A DNA stretch of 64,000 nt from Muscardinus avellanarius (taxonomy: Eukaryota > Chordata > Mammalia > Rodentia > Gliridae), in assembly GCA_963383645.1 (NCBI GenBank), contig OY726560.1, forward strand, positions 68,883,023 to 68,947,022, read 5' to 3'. Under the pieces are notes generated by a model. The model did no database searches and had not been told where the DNA came from. It saw nothing but the letters and a program-made list of their open reading frames with translations. Positions 10,013 to 19,330 of the stretch are shown in pieces; position 1 is the stretch's first letter; each line of letters starts with the position of its first letter. The position numbers and the translations under genes were made by a program.

Positions 10013-10540
10013 ATGATCTAATTAAGATAGGCAGAACTGATGCTGGCTTTTGTGAATGAGTGAATATATAAAGTGATCTCTTTCAAATCCACTTTCTAAC
10101 TAGTTTCAGGGGATCAGTAGCAATGTTCTGAGACACAGAAAATGCTGTCATGTCACTTCAGAGAAGAGGGAATGAAAATGAAAACTCACCAGTGATTCAG
10201 CGCCCGGGACATTTACAACACCACAGTGAGCACAGATCCATCAAGACGCCATCTGTCAACGACCATCCCTCAGCACTGCCAAGACGCGGCCGCGGCTGCC
10301 TGCCTCCATCCCTCTGCTGGGCGACAGCCAGCCCCTAAATCACCACTTCAAAGTCACCTGGAATTTAGATTCCCCTTCTCTATGTTTTTCATTGATTTTC
10401 CACCTGTACTTCAAGCCCAAAACTAAAGAATGTTTGATTCACTATTGTAAGTAAGGGCAATGTGATTACATATGAATGCAGTACAAGATTATGTAGGTTA
10501 GGAAAAAAAGTGGAAAAAGAACTGATGGGGCAGAAAACTC
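10013..10540. other. Unassigned sequence with a CpG-rich island of about 170 bp
   Basis: I recognise no repeat here. 10190-10357 stands out as CpG-rich (it contains GCGGCCGC) in an AT-rich surrounding. Its minus-strand right edge fits a splice donor (G|GTGAGT at 10184-10190), and a CCAG at 10358-10361 could be a weak acceptor without a pyrimidine tract. It could be an exon of an unannotated transcript or an unrecognised repeat; no long open frame supports coding. Confidence 0.2.
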
Positions 10541-10786
10541 TTTTTTTTTTTTTCCTGTTTCTTTTTTTGTGTGTGTGTTTGTGATATGGGGAATGGAACC
10601 CAGAGCATTTCTACCTCTGAGCTACACCCCTGGTCCTATTCTTTAGTGTTTTTATTTTTTGAAACAGGGTCTCACTGAGTTGCAAAGGACCTCGTTAAGT
10701 AGCTGAGGCTGTCCTTGAACCATGATCCTCTGGTCTTTGCCTCCTGAATGCTGGGATTGCAAGTGTGCAACACCACACCCGGTCTA
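10541..10786 (-). mobile_element. B1-dID-type SINE
   Basis: Poly(T) and a GT-rich tail are followed by antisense ID (ACCTCTGAGCTACACCCC) and B1, ending in AACACCACACCCGGTCT. Confidence 0.9.
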
Positions 10787-11302
10787 GAAAAGTCTTTTAG
10801 GGTGTGTGTGTGTGGCAAAAGTCTACAAGAGGAGAAGGGAAGTGACTCTATCCCTTGGAGAGAAAATATTTTGAGAGAGGCAAGAGAAGATGGCAATGAC
10901 CAGAAAAGCAAATGTAGATCCCCATCTGCTCAAACATCTAACTTCAGCAAAAGCTTCATGTAGCAAGTTGATATACTGGGTCAACTACTGCTGAAAGCAA
11001 GTAGACACTGCACAGCCCTGGGGATCACAGCCCCTATAACACCAGCAGATAACAGAGTGCTGAAAAGCTGAGTGGAAAGATAGCTTTCATCCTCAGGCAT
11101 CCCAAAAAATATTTTAAAGAATCACAAACTCAAAATGCAGTGGCCAGGGAAAGAAGAAACCCTATCTATGTACCTGGCTGAAGTAATATTGGATATGCTA
11201 TTGATTTTTCTTCCTAGATTTCTACATCCATAGCATTTGATACTATGTGCATGTAGCAAACTCACCACCTGGTCATAGTTCAGTATCAGAAAATGGGCTT
11301 TT
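10787..11302. other. Unassigned sequence
   Basis: No gene or repeat recognised. Confidence 0.35.
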
Positions 11303-11733
11303 GAGTGCAGCATGGTGGAGCACACCTGTAATCCCAGGACTTGGGAGGCTAAGACAGGAGCATTACAGGTTCAAGGCCAGCCTCAGCAACTTAGTGAGAC
11401 CCTCAGCAATTTAGTGAGAGCCTGTTTCAAAATAAACAAGTAGTTTGGCATGGTGGCACACACTTGTAATCCCAGTATTTGGGAGGATAATATAGGAGGA
11501 TCACAGGTTCTTGGCCAGCCTTAGCTACTTAGTGAGGCCCTCCACAACTTAGTGAGACCCTGCTTCAAAAGAAAGAATAAAAAATACAGCTGGGAGTATA
11601 GCTTGGAGGTACAATATCCCTGGGTTCAATATCCAGTACTGCAAAAAATAAAAGATAAAAAATAAGTAAAAAATGTAAAATAGGGCTGGACATGTAGCTC
11701 AGTAGTGGAATACCCCTGGTTTAGTATCTAGTA

Positions 11734-11735
<2 letters not shown>
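11303..11735 (+). mobile_element. B1-dID-type SINE interrupted by another SINE
   Basis: The outer copy starts with a B1 head at about 11305 and breaks off in its A-rich linker near 11440. It resumes at about 11655 (AAAAATAAGTAAAAAATGTA) with its ID tail (GGCTGGACATGTAGCTCAG). Confidence 0.8.
11441..11652 (+). mobile_element. B1-dID-type SINE inserted within a SINE
   Basis: A full dimer in the same orientation sits in the A-rich linker of the outer copy, from GGCATGGTGGCACACACTTG to an A-run at about 11645. Confidence 0.85.
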
Positions 11736-11772
<37 letters not shown>

Positions 11773-11808
11773 ACATGCACACGCACACGCACACACATGC
11801 ACACATAC
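11736..11808 (+). repeat. (CA)n microsatellite at a SINE 3' end
   Basis: A CA run begins at the last bases of the outer SINE tail (GTATCACACA) and becomes interrupted with CACGCA and CATGCA. Confidence 0.95.
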
Positions 11809-12183
11809 GTTTTTGGCTCTAAGGAGGAAGGAGAGAAAGATTAATCAGAAATTGTTTAGATCCAACCAATTGCCAATCCATGCCAATTCTGCTTCCAATA
11901 TAAATTTTCTCTTCTCTTTTATTTCTATGTTTATTTCCCCAAGTCAGGCTTTCCCTCCTTCTCTCTTGAATTGTTATTTCTATCTAATCAAGGCTGGAAT
12001 TAAATAGAGCCTACACCATTTGTCAGATGAATAGTTCTAAAATTCTCATCTGATGTTATCCTGCTCAAAACTTACTTTTTGTGAACACTCCAACCCACAT
12101 TCTTTGACATCTAGTTTTAAACACAGACCAGCATGCCTAAGTCATGAAGTCTAATAAAGTTTTTGTTCAAAATATTAGAAATC

Positions 12184-12378
12184 AGCTGAGCATGGTGGCA
12201 CACACCTTTAATCTCAGTACTTGGGAGTCTGAGACCAGAGAATCACAGTTTCAGGATCAGCCTCAGCAACTTAGCTAGACTATCAGCAACCTATTGAGCT
12301 GTTTCAAAACAAACACAAAAATTTTAAAAGGGAGAGCTGGGGGTATACCTCAGAGTTTAATCCCCAGTACCAAAGTAA
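12184..12378 (+). mobile_element. B1-dID-type SINE
   Basis: The head is GCTGAGCATGGTGGCACAC and the tail is GTATACCTCAGAGTTTAATCC. Confidence 0.88.
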
Positions 12379-12386
12379 CAATCAAC

Positions 12387-12530
12387 GGGGCAATTTGGTG
12401 CAAATGTGTAATCCCAAGAGGACTGCAACTTTACAACAGTGTATGACAACTTGGAGAGACCTTGCCTCAAAATACAATGGGACTAGGGGTGTCAGAAATA
12501 GAATGTTCCTTAGCTCAATCTGCAGCATGG
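12387..12530 (+). mobile_element. Decayed SINE (B1-dID-like)
   Basis: It keeps GTGTAATCCCAAGAG, GAGAGACCTTGCCTC and a degenerate ID tail, and runs into a GGAA microsatellite. Confidence 0.6.
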
Positions 12531-12606
12531 AAGAAAGGAAGGAAGGAAGGAAGGAAGGAAGGAAGGAAGGAAGGAAGGAAGGAAGGGAAGGGAGGGAGGG
12601 AGGAAA
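12531..12606 (+). repeat. (GGAA)n microsatellite
   Basis: About 12 GGAA units, then GGGA variants. Confidence 0.97.
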
Positions 12607-13034
12607 GAAGGGAGGGAGCCAAGTCTTGTCCCACATGAACTTTCTGGATTCAGACTGACTGTCTCACTGACACATTCCTGGTGCTCGGTTGTTAACAGTC
12701 ACTAGACTTTATATCTCCTTTTGGCTTATATCCCATTCTTTAAATTTTATTTCAAATTCTGCTTTTCCTAATTTTATCCCTCCCTTCCCTAGTGGAATTT
12801 CCAGAGAGATTGATATGAGATTGTAGGAAAACTTTGAAGGGGCCATCCAGGGTGTTATTTCTTTATAACTTGTATGATATTCTTCCTAATCTCTTGAATC
12901 CACATGGCTCTAGGAAGTGGCCACTATCAAAGGAAAGAAAATGTCATGATGAGTACAAATACTTCCAACTGTTCTACAAAACTTCACTGATATTAGACAT
13001 CTATCTACTTGCAATTTGTGTCAACTTGGCCACA

Positions 13035-13039
<5 letters not shown>
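12607..13039. other. Unassigned sequence
   Basis: No gene or repeat recognised. Confidence 0.35.

Positions 13040-13091
<52 letters not shown>
13040..13091 (+). repeat. (GT)n microsatellite at a SINE 3' end
   Basis: An uninterrupted GT run joins directly to the antisense SINE that follows. Confidence 0.97.
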
Positions 13092-13094
<3 letters not shown>

Positions 13095-13279
13095 GGAACT
13101 GAACCCAGGGCCATTCTACTTCCAAAGTACATCTCCTGTCCTAATTATTTATTTTTAAACAGAGTATTGCTAGGTTATTGGAAGTCTTGATACTTGCTGA
13201 AACTGTCCTTGAACCTGTGATCCTACTGTCTCAGGCTCCCAAGTCCTGGGATTACAAGTGTGTACTAATACACCCAGCT
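13092..13279 (-). mobile_element. B1-dID-type SINE
   Basis: Antisense ID (CTGGGAACTGAACCCAGGGC) and B1, ending in AATACACCCAGCTC. Confidence 0.9.
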
Positions 13280-13334
13280 CACAGATCACTCTTCATTTCA
13301 ATGATTTATTATGCTTTAGAAATTTTTTTGTTTT

Positions 13335-13755
13335 TAATTTAAAAAAATTTTTTTTGTATTTTTTATTATTTTTATTTAATATATTTTATTGGTGCATTGT
13401 AGTCAAACATCTCAATGTAATACAAGACTTGTGAGGATATACAAGCACACATAATCCAATTAGCTTTTATCCAATTCCCATTCCATTTTCTCTCCCTCCC
13501 TCAATCCCATTCTTGATTTAGTGATTAACTTTGATATATTTGTTTAAGTACATCATGTGCTTTAAAGAGATTCCATCTTCCCCCAACCCATCCCCTCTGA
13601 TTGGTCACCTTAATTGTTCCTAGATAGGGCTTTTTCTTCAACTAGATTTCCTCCTATTACCCATTTCTTCCTAGTTTTTGTATATTAGGGAAAGCATCTG
13701 ATTTTTTTTTATTTTCTGTGATATTTTTCTATGTATGCCACATTGCAGGTTCCAA
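13335..13755 (-). mobile_element. L1-type 3' tail joined to the VNTR
   Basis: After a T-rich start, the landmarks TTGGTGCATTGTAGTCA, TACAAGCACACAT, CTCCCTCCCTCAATCCCATT and CTCTGATTGGTCACCTTA appear in the same order as at 41430-41790. On the minus strand this is a purine-rich L1-like 3'UTR end with an A-tail. At its other end it passes straight into the VNTR. Confidence 0.75.
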
Positions 13756-14800
13756 TCCCACTCTTGAAGGCCCAGCACTGGCCTTCCTTGCCTCATGACA
13801 GGTTCCAATCCTGACCTCGGAGGCCCCAGCACCGGCCTTGCCTTAAGGCAGGCTCTTATCCCAGCCTTACTGGCTCCAGCAATGGACTCACCACATGGCA
13901 GGCTCTGATTCTGGTCTTGTTGACCCCATCACCAGCCTTGCCACATGTCAGACTCCGATCCCAGTCTCACTGGCCATGCCACCAGCCTCGGAGGCCCCAG
14001 CACACCAGCCTTGCCTCACAGCAAGGTCCGATCCCGGCCTCGCTGGCCCCGGCAATGGCCTCAACCCTCAGCAGGCTCCAATCCCATCCTCGGAGGCCCC
14101 AGCACCGGCCTTGCCTCATGGCAGGCTCTGATCCCAGCCTCGCTGGCTCTGGCACCAGCCTCATCCCTCAACAGGCTCCAGTCCTGGGCTCAGAGACCCA
14201 AGAACCAGCCTTGCCTCACAGTAGGCTCCGATCCTGGCTTTGCTGGCCTGGGCAACAGCCTCACCCCTTGGCAGGATCTGGTCCAGGCCTCTGAGGCTCC
14301 AGCACCAGCCCTGCCTCATGGCAGGATCTGATCTTGGCCTCACTGGCTCCGGCACAGGCCTCACCCCTCGGCAAGCTTCGATCCCAGCCTCACTGGCCCC
14401 AGCATCGGCCCTACCTCACAGCAGGCTCCAATCTTGGCCTTGCCAGCCCTGATCCCGGCTTTGGAGGCCCCAGCACCTGCCTTGCCTCACAGCAAGCTCC
14501 TATTCCAGCCTTGCTGGCCCTGGCAATGGCCTCACCCCTCAGCAGGCTCTGATCCCAGCCTCAGAGGCCCCAGAACCAGCCTTGCCTCATGGTAGGCTCA
14601 GATACTGGCCTCACTGGCCCTGGTACTGGCCTCATCCCTGAGCAGGCTTCAATCTCGGCCTTGGAGGCCCCAACACCAGCCTTGCCTCATGGCAGGCTCC
14701 AATCTTGGCCTCGGAGGCCCCAGCACAGGCTCACCACATGGCAGGCTCCAATCGTGGCCTCACTGGCCCCAGCACCAGCCTTGCTGTGCATTGGGCTCTG
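13756..14800 (-). repeat. GC-rich VNTR, about 54-bp unit, two alternating unit types
   Basis: About 19 units alternate between a GGAGGCCCCAGCACCGGCCT / TTGCCTCATGGCAGG type and a GCTGGCCCCGGCA / CTCACCCCTCGGCAGG type, giving a higher-order period of about 108 bp. Proline/alanine-rich frames run through it only because the unit length is a multiple of three. The same repeat sits beside the same tail at 41795-42265. Confidence 0.88.
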
Positions 14801-14857
14801 GTCTCTATCACTATGTCACTATGAGCAGGTCACCTACAGATGTTCCTTTTTTCTTCC

Positions 14858-15053
14858 TTTTATTTTTTTGGTGGTATTGGGGTTACTGGAAACCCTTCTA
14901 CCTCCAGCCTACACTCCTGGAGACCTATTTTATTTATATTTTTACTTGGAAACAGGGACTCTTAAACTAACGAGGCTGGCTTCGAACCTGCACAATCCTC
15001 CTGTTTCCACCTCCCAAATGCTGGGATTGCAAGCATGCGCCACCACGCCCAGC
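14858..15053 (-). mobile_element. B1-dID-type SINE, young subtype
   Basis: It has antisense GTACTGGGG-like and GGAAACCCTTCTACCTCC, the marker of the young subtype. It is flanked by TTCTTCCTTTT on both sides (about 14848 and 15055). Confidence 0.88.
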
Positions 15054-15060
15054 TTTCTTC

Positions 15061-15345
15061 CTTTTTTTTTTTTTTTTAATATATGAGAAAGCAGTACATG
15101 TCTTTGGCAAAAGCTGGGACCCCAAATACCTAGTAGCAATGAATTTTGTCTTCCCTCCAAAGGCAGAAGTCCACAGCTTCACTACGGATAGCAGTTTCTG
15201 CTGCTCCACCTGCACCCTGACCTCCCGCTTTGTGCAGAGGAGCTCGGTGGCCATGAGGGCTGATGTCTCCCAGAACATGCAGAGTGGTGGTCCACTCGGC
15301 TATGCGGGGCTCCCTCTGATACCCCCCAAAACCTTTTACCATTTA
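15061..15345 (-). mobile_element. Poly(A)-tailed retroposed segment of unknown origin
   Basis: A 17-T run marks the A-tail of a minus-strand insertion. The 250 bp upstream of it are GC-balanced and exon-like, with a short open frame containing CTKREVRVQVEQQKL. I do not recognise a parent gene. It directly joins the 173-bp tandem repeats, so it may be the 3' end of one composite element with them or a separate processed pseudogene. Confidence 0.45.
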
Positions 15346-16035
15346 GCATGTTGTCCAGAATTCCAGAGCATGTGTGGCAGGAGCAGTCTACTTTGGGGGA
15401 GATTTCCTCAAAATTTCAAGGTAGATTGGACTGGATCTGTCTGCCCCTCCATATACTGGTCACCACCACCACCACTGCCACCACTGCTATCTTGGTTCTC
15501 TCCTGAACACCTTTCCCACACAGTATGTTTTCCAGAATTCCCAAGCATGTGCAGCAGTAGCAGTCTACCTTTGAGAGCATTGCTTTAAAATTTTAAGGTG
15601 GATTGGATTGGATCTCTATATCTACCAAATACTGACCACTGCTGCCACTTCCATAGCCATCTCAGTTCTCTTCCGATCACCTTATTCACACAGCATGTTG
15701 CCCCAAATTCCCAAGCATGTGCGGCAGTAGCATTCTACCTTTGGGGCAATTTCTTCAAAAGATCAAGGTGGATTGAATCATATATCTGTCTCTCCTGAAT
15801 ACTGGCCGCCACCATTGCCTCTGGATCCACCATCTCAATTCACTCCCAAACACTTTTCCCTCACAGCAAGTTGTCCAGAATTCCTAAGCATGCATGGCCG
15901 TAGCAGCCTACCTGTGGGGCAATTTCTTCTAAAGCTCAAGGTGGATTGCATTGGATCTCTGCCTCTCCCAAATACTGGCCTCCTCTGCCACTGCCATCAT
16001 TGCCTTACTCCTGGTTCTCCACTGAGCTTCTTCTG
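15346..16035 (-). repeat. 173-bp tandem repeat, four copies
   Basis: Units start near 15352, 15529, 15699 and 15871 with TTGTCCAGAATTCC-like text. Each contains AAGCATGTGNGGCAGTAGCA, GGTGGATTGGATTGGATC and a TTCTCTCCTGAACACCTT-like end. Divergence between units is about 15-20% by eye. The array ends exactly where L1 ORF2 sequence begins. Confidence 0.85.
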
Positions 16036-16039
16036 GTTT

Positions 16040-16532
16040 TTTGCCAGTACAATGCTGTTTTTATTACAATGGCTTTGTAGTATAGTTTAAAGTCAGGTAT
16101 TGTGATTTTTCCTGCATGGTTTTTGTTGCTGAGAACTACCTTAGCTATTCTGGGCTTTTTGTTATTTCAGATAAATTTAAGAACTGATTTTTCTATGTGA
16201 GGAATGACCTTGGTAGTTTAATGGGCATTGCATTAAATCTGTAGATCACTTTTGGAAGGATGGCCATTTTAATGATATTTATTCTGCCAATCCATGAACA
16301 TGGAAGATCCTTCCATTTTCTAAGATCTTCAATTTCTTTTTTCAGTTTTTATAATTTTCTTTGTTGATATCTTTTACCTCCTTGGTCAAGTTTATTCCTA
16401 AGTATTTTTTTTTTTTTGTGGGAGATCCTGAGTGGAAGTGTTTTCTGAATTTCTTTTTCAGTGGATTTATGGTTGGTGTACAGGAATGCTTCTGATTTTT
16501 CAAGATTGATTTTGTATCCAGATACTTTGCTG

Positions 16533-16537
<5 letters not shown>
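16040..16537 (-). pseudogene. L1 ORF2 fragment, 3' part of the host L1 copy
   Basis: Minus-strand translation gives the ORF2 stretch [19 protein letters not shown], with the following region read to [14 protein letters not shown]. It stops where the 173-bp array starts. At 16529-16537 GCTGAATTT precedes composite copy 2 and is repeated at 19331, where the same ORF2 continues. Confidence 0.88.
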
Positions 16538-16592
<55 letters not shown>

Positions 16593-17592
16593 TTTTTAAT
16601 TGGTGCACTGTATTCATACATCATAGTGGGATACAAACTTTTGTAGACATACATGCGCACATAGCCCAGTCAGCCCCCACCCGATCCCAACCCCATTCTC
16701 TCCCCATCCCTCCCTCCCATGCTTGGCTTAGTGGTTGACATCTAGTATTATAGCAATTTATCCAAAATTAAAAAATTAAAATAATCTCACATAACAGTTT
16801 CATTTGTCTGATACCAAGCTTTTGATGACTTAAAGATAACATTTCAATATTTCTTTTTACTTTCTTTCTTACCAGAGAATATTTTTTCTATTTTTTTAGG
16901 TGAAACTATCATATATTTATATATTTATTTTTCAGGAAAAAAAATCTATCCTAATATGGAATATGGACTCTAGATACCCAAAACGATCTTGAAAAAGAAC
17001 AAAGCTAGAAGATATATATTTTCTGATTTCAAACCATATAAAGCTACAATAATTGAAACAGTGTAGTACTGTTCTAAAGGCAGATCTATAAACCATTGGA
17101 GTTAAATAAAAGCCTAGAGCTAAATTATTCCCTATTATGTCAAGTTATTTTTGACAAGGTTTCCACGAACATTTGGTGGTGGAAATAATAATCTTTTAAC
17201 TAAATATTGTTTAAACATAATAATTACATGGAAAAGAATAAAGTTGGACCCTTACCTAATCCCATATACAAATAATAACTCAAAATAGACAAAATACCTA
17301 AATATAAATCTTAAGACTATAAACTTTTAGGAGAAAATCTGGGTCATAAAACCTCACAACATTGAAATTGGCAGTGATTTCTTGGATATGATTTCAATGG
17401 CACAGGCAACAGAAGAGTATACAAACTCCCTAAAAAAATATAAAAAAATTCTATATCCAAAGACAATGTAAACAGAGTTAACAGTTACTAATAGAATGGG
17501 ATAAAATATTTCCAAATGCTATATCTGAAGGTATATTAATATTCCTACTAGAAATCCTAAAAATTAACAACAATAAAGGCAAACAATACCAT

Positions 17593-18564
17593 TTAGAGAT
17601 AGGTAAAAGAATAACATAAGTAATGAATCTCCACAGATAACCAATCTTGGTTGTCTGTTGGATGGAAAATCTTGTTTCTCTGGTTCTGGTGTGTGTTACC
17701 TATTTCTTCTTTGTAGTTAATCTCTTTGAGTATTTTCTCTAGTGCTGGTTTTGAAGACATAAATTCCTTCAGTTTCTGTTTGTCATGGAAGCTTCTTATT
17801 TCTCCATCTAATTTGATAGAAAGTTTTGCTGGGTAGGAAATTTTTGGCTGGAAGTTGTTTTCTTTCAGAGTTTGGAATATGTTACTCCAAGCCCTTCTGG
17901 CTCTCATGACTTGATTTGGGAAGTCTGGAGTGATTCTAATTGGTTTGCCTCTGAATGTCACTTGGCCCTTTGCTTTTGTTGCCTTTACGATTCCCTGCTT
18001 GGCTTCCACATAGGTCATTTTGACAATTATGTGGTGTGGGGATCCTCTTCTCCGATCCTGTCTAAAGGGAGTTCTATAAGTTTCCAGGACCTGTGTATCA
18101 ACCTCTTGCTCTATGTTTGGAAAATTTTCTGCTATTACTTCCTTGAAGAGATTGTTGATTCCTTTGGTTTCACTTTCTTTTCCCTCCTCTATTCCAATTA
18201 TTCTTAGGTTAGCTCTCTTAAAATGGGCCCATATTTCTTCAATATCAGATTCCTGCTGTCGGATATTTTTTCCTAGATTAGAAACTATGCGTTCATTTTT
18301 GGAATGATCATCTTCTAAGAGCGAGATTCTGTTCTCCATGTGCTCTAATCGATTGTTTGTGCTTTGAATTGAGGCCTTTACTTCATTAATTGCATCCTTT
18401 ATCTCTTTTTGGCGCTCTCTGAGTTCTTTTTGAAGCACCTCTATTATTTCTACAGTTATTTTCCTGATTTGATCTTCTAGAAATCTCTGATTTTCTGTTT
18501 TATCGGGTTCTGATGTTGTGGGGTTGTGAGCATTCATTGCTCCAGTATTATTCCTCTTTCCCAT
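17593..18564 (-). CDS. L1 ORF1-like protein (copy 2), 323 aa, intact
   Basis: The start is the ATG giving MGKRNNTGAM, as in copy 1. Coiled coil, RRM-like and C-terminal domains lie in the same order (LEDQIRKITVEI; IIGIEEGKE; RARRAWSNIF; YPAKLSIKLDG). I count about 11 differences from copy 1 over 332 shared residues, including the 15 codons upstream of the ATG. The normal stop is again read through, and the tail is six residues longer (ending YSFTYL). Two independent copies keeping this frame open suggests either recent insertion or selection on ORF1 in the source element. Confidence 0.88.
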   Translation of the reverse strand: MGKRNNTGAMNAHNPTTSEPDKTENQRFLEDQIRKITVEIIEVLQKELRERQKEIKDAINEVKASIQSTNNRLEHMENRISLLEDDHSKNERIVSNLGKNIRQQESDIEEIWAHFKRANLRIIGIEEGKESETKGINNLFKEVIAENFPNIEQEVDTQVLETYRTPFRQDRRRGSPHHIIVKMTYVEAKQGIVKATKAKGQVTFRGKPIRITPDFPNQVMRARRAWSNIFQTLKENNFQPKISYPAKLSIKLDGEIRSFHDKQKLKEFMSSKPALEKILKEINYKEEIGNTHQNQRNKIFHPTDNQDWLSVEIHYLCYSFTYL

Positions 18565-19330
18565 GATTTTGGATGTTTGTGCCTTCTCTGGGTTCTTCCC
18601 TTGGGTCACTATGACTTCACTTAAGGTGCTCTGGTTCTTGAGTCTGTAGTATCTCAGACCCCACTACTCCTTTACTGGGTTGTATCACAGAGTCCCTGAC
18701 CCAGAGAGTCAATAGAGGCTGCTTTAAACTATGGGGGGTGCCAGGTTGCCCATTCTCCTATGGTGTGATATCTCTGCCACCGCCCCTCCCCCACTGGGTC
18801 AAGTCCCAGGGAGTACAGTACTGGGATTTCTCCTCTGTGGCCCGCAATTTGACTCACTGTTCTTGAGTACGCAGATGTAGCTGTACTGAATTCGGTGAAT
18901 TCGCTGCTGCTGCCGCCAGTGGCAATATGGCGCCGCTGGTATGCCCTTGGCCATGAGGCTGGCGTATTTCTTGTTGGTTTTGATTTCCACTCTGAATCCC
19001 TTCAGCCTGTGCTGAGCTCAGCCACTGGGAGCTTTAGATTTTACCTGCGGCGAGAAATCCTGCCTGGCTTTTTCGCAGCGGCTCACCTCGCCTTGCTGAA
19101 GCCATCTGGTCAATTTGCCTCTGCCACCGGCAGTATGGCGCTGCTGCCGCATCCTCGGTGTATCTCCTCTGTGGCTCTGAGCTCTGTTCTCAGTTCGCTT
19201 TCTCTCTGGAGCCTGGTGATTTTTTTGTTTCTCTGGTGATGGTGTTTTCTGGCTATGAAAGGCACTGATTTTGTGGTAATGGAGATTGGTTGTTAGCGGG
19301 GCTCTTAAGCCCGCTTTTCTCAGTCGCCCT
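18565..19330 (-). promoter_or_regulatory. L1 5'UTR / internal promoter (copy 2)
   Basis: A CpG-containing leader parallel to copy 1, with GGCGGCAGCAG-like modules and GGCAATATGGCGCC elements (antisense, near 18922). The extreme 5' bases with the YY1-like core are absent, so the promoter may be weakened. Confidence 0.6.

Larger units (their letters stand above)
16538..19330 (-). mobile_element. HAL1-like composite element, copy 2
   Basis: It has the same order as copy 1 (L1 5'UTR, open ORF1, old antisense L1 piece, roughly 150-bp tail, A-tail) and is close to it throughout. It is inserted in a minus-strand L1 ORF2 with a 9-bp duplication GCTGAATTT (16529-16537 and 19331-19339). The A-tail has become a TA microsatellite (16538-16583). 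About 15 bases of the 5' end are missing relative to copy 1 (it ends at GTCGCCC). Confidence 0.88.

Noticed and set aside
12531..12606. CRISPR-like or regulated repeat array
   Set aside because: It is a plain GGAA microsatellite, and this is a mammalian genome.
13895..14790. Long proline/alanine-rich open frames in several phases
   Set aside because: They arise because the VNTR unit is about 54 bp, a multiple of three. No start context, domain or splice evidence supports a protein.
15078..15340. Named processed pseudogene (text with CTKREVRVQVEQQKL)
   Set aside because: I could not identify a parent gene from memory, so I left the origin open instead of guessing.
15346..16035. Centromeric satellite
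   Set aside because: There are only four diverged units, bounded by an A-tailed segment and L1. It looks like part of a retroelement.
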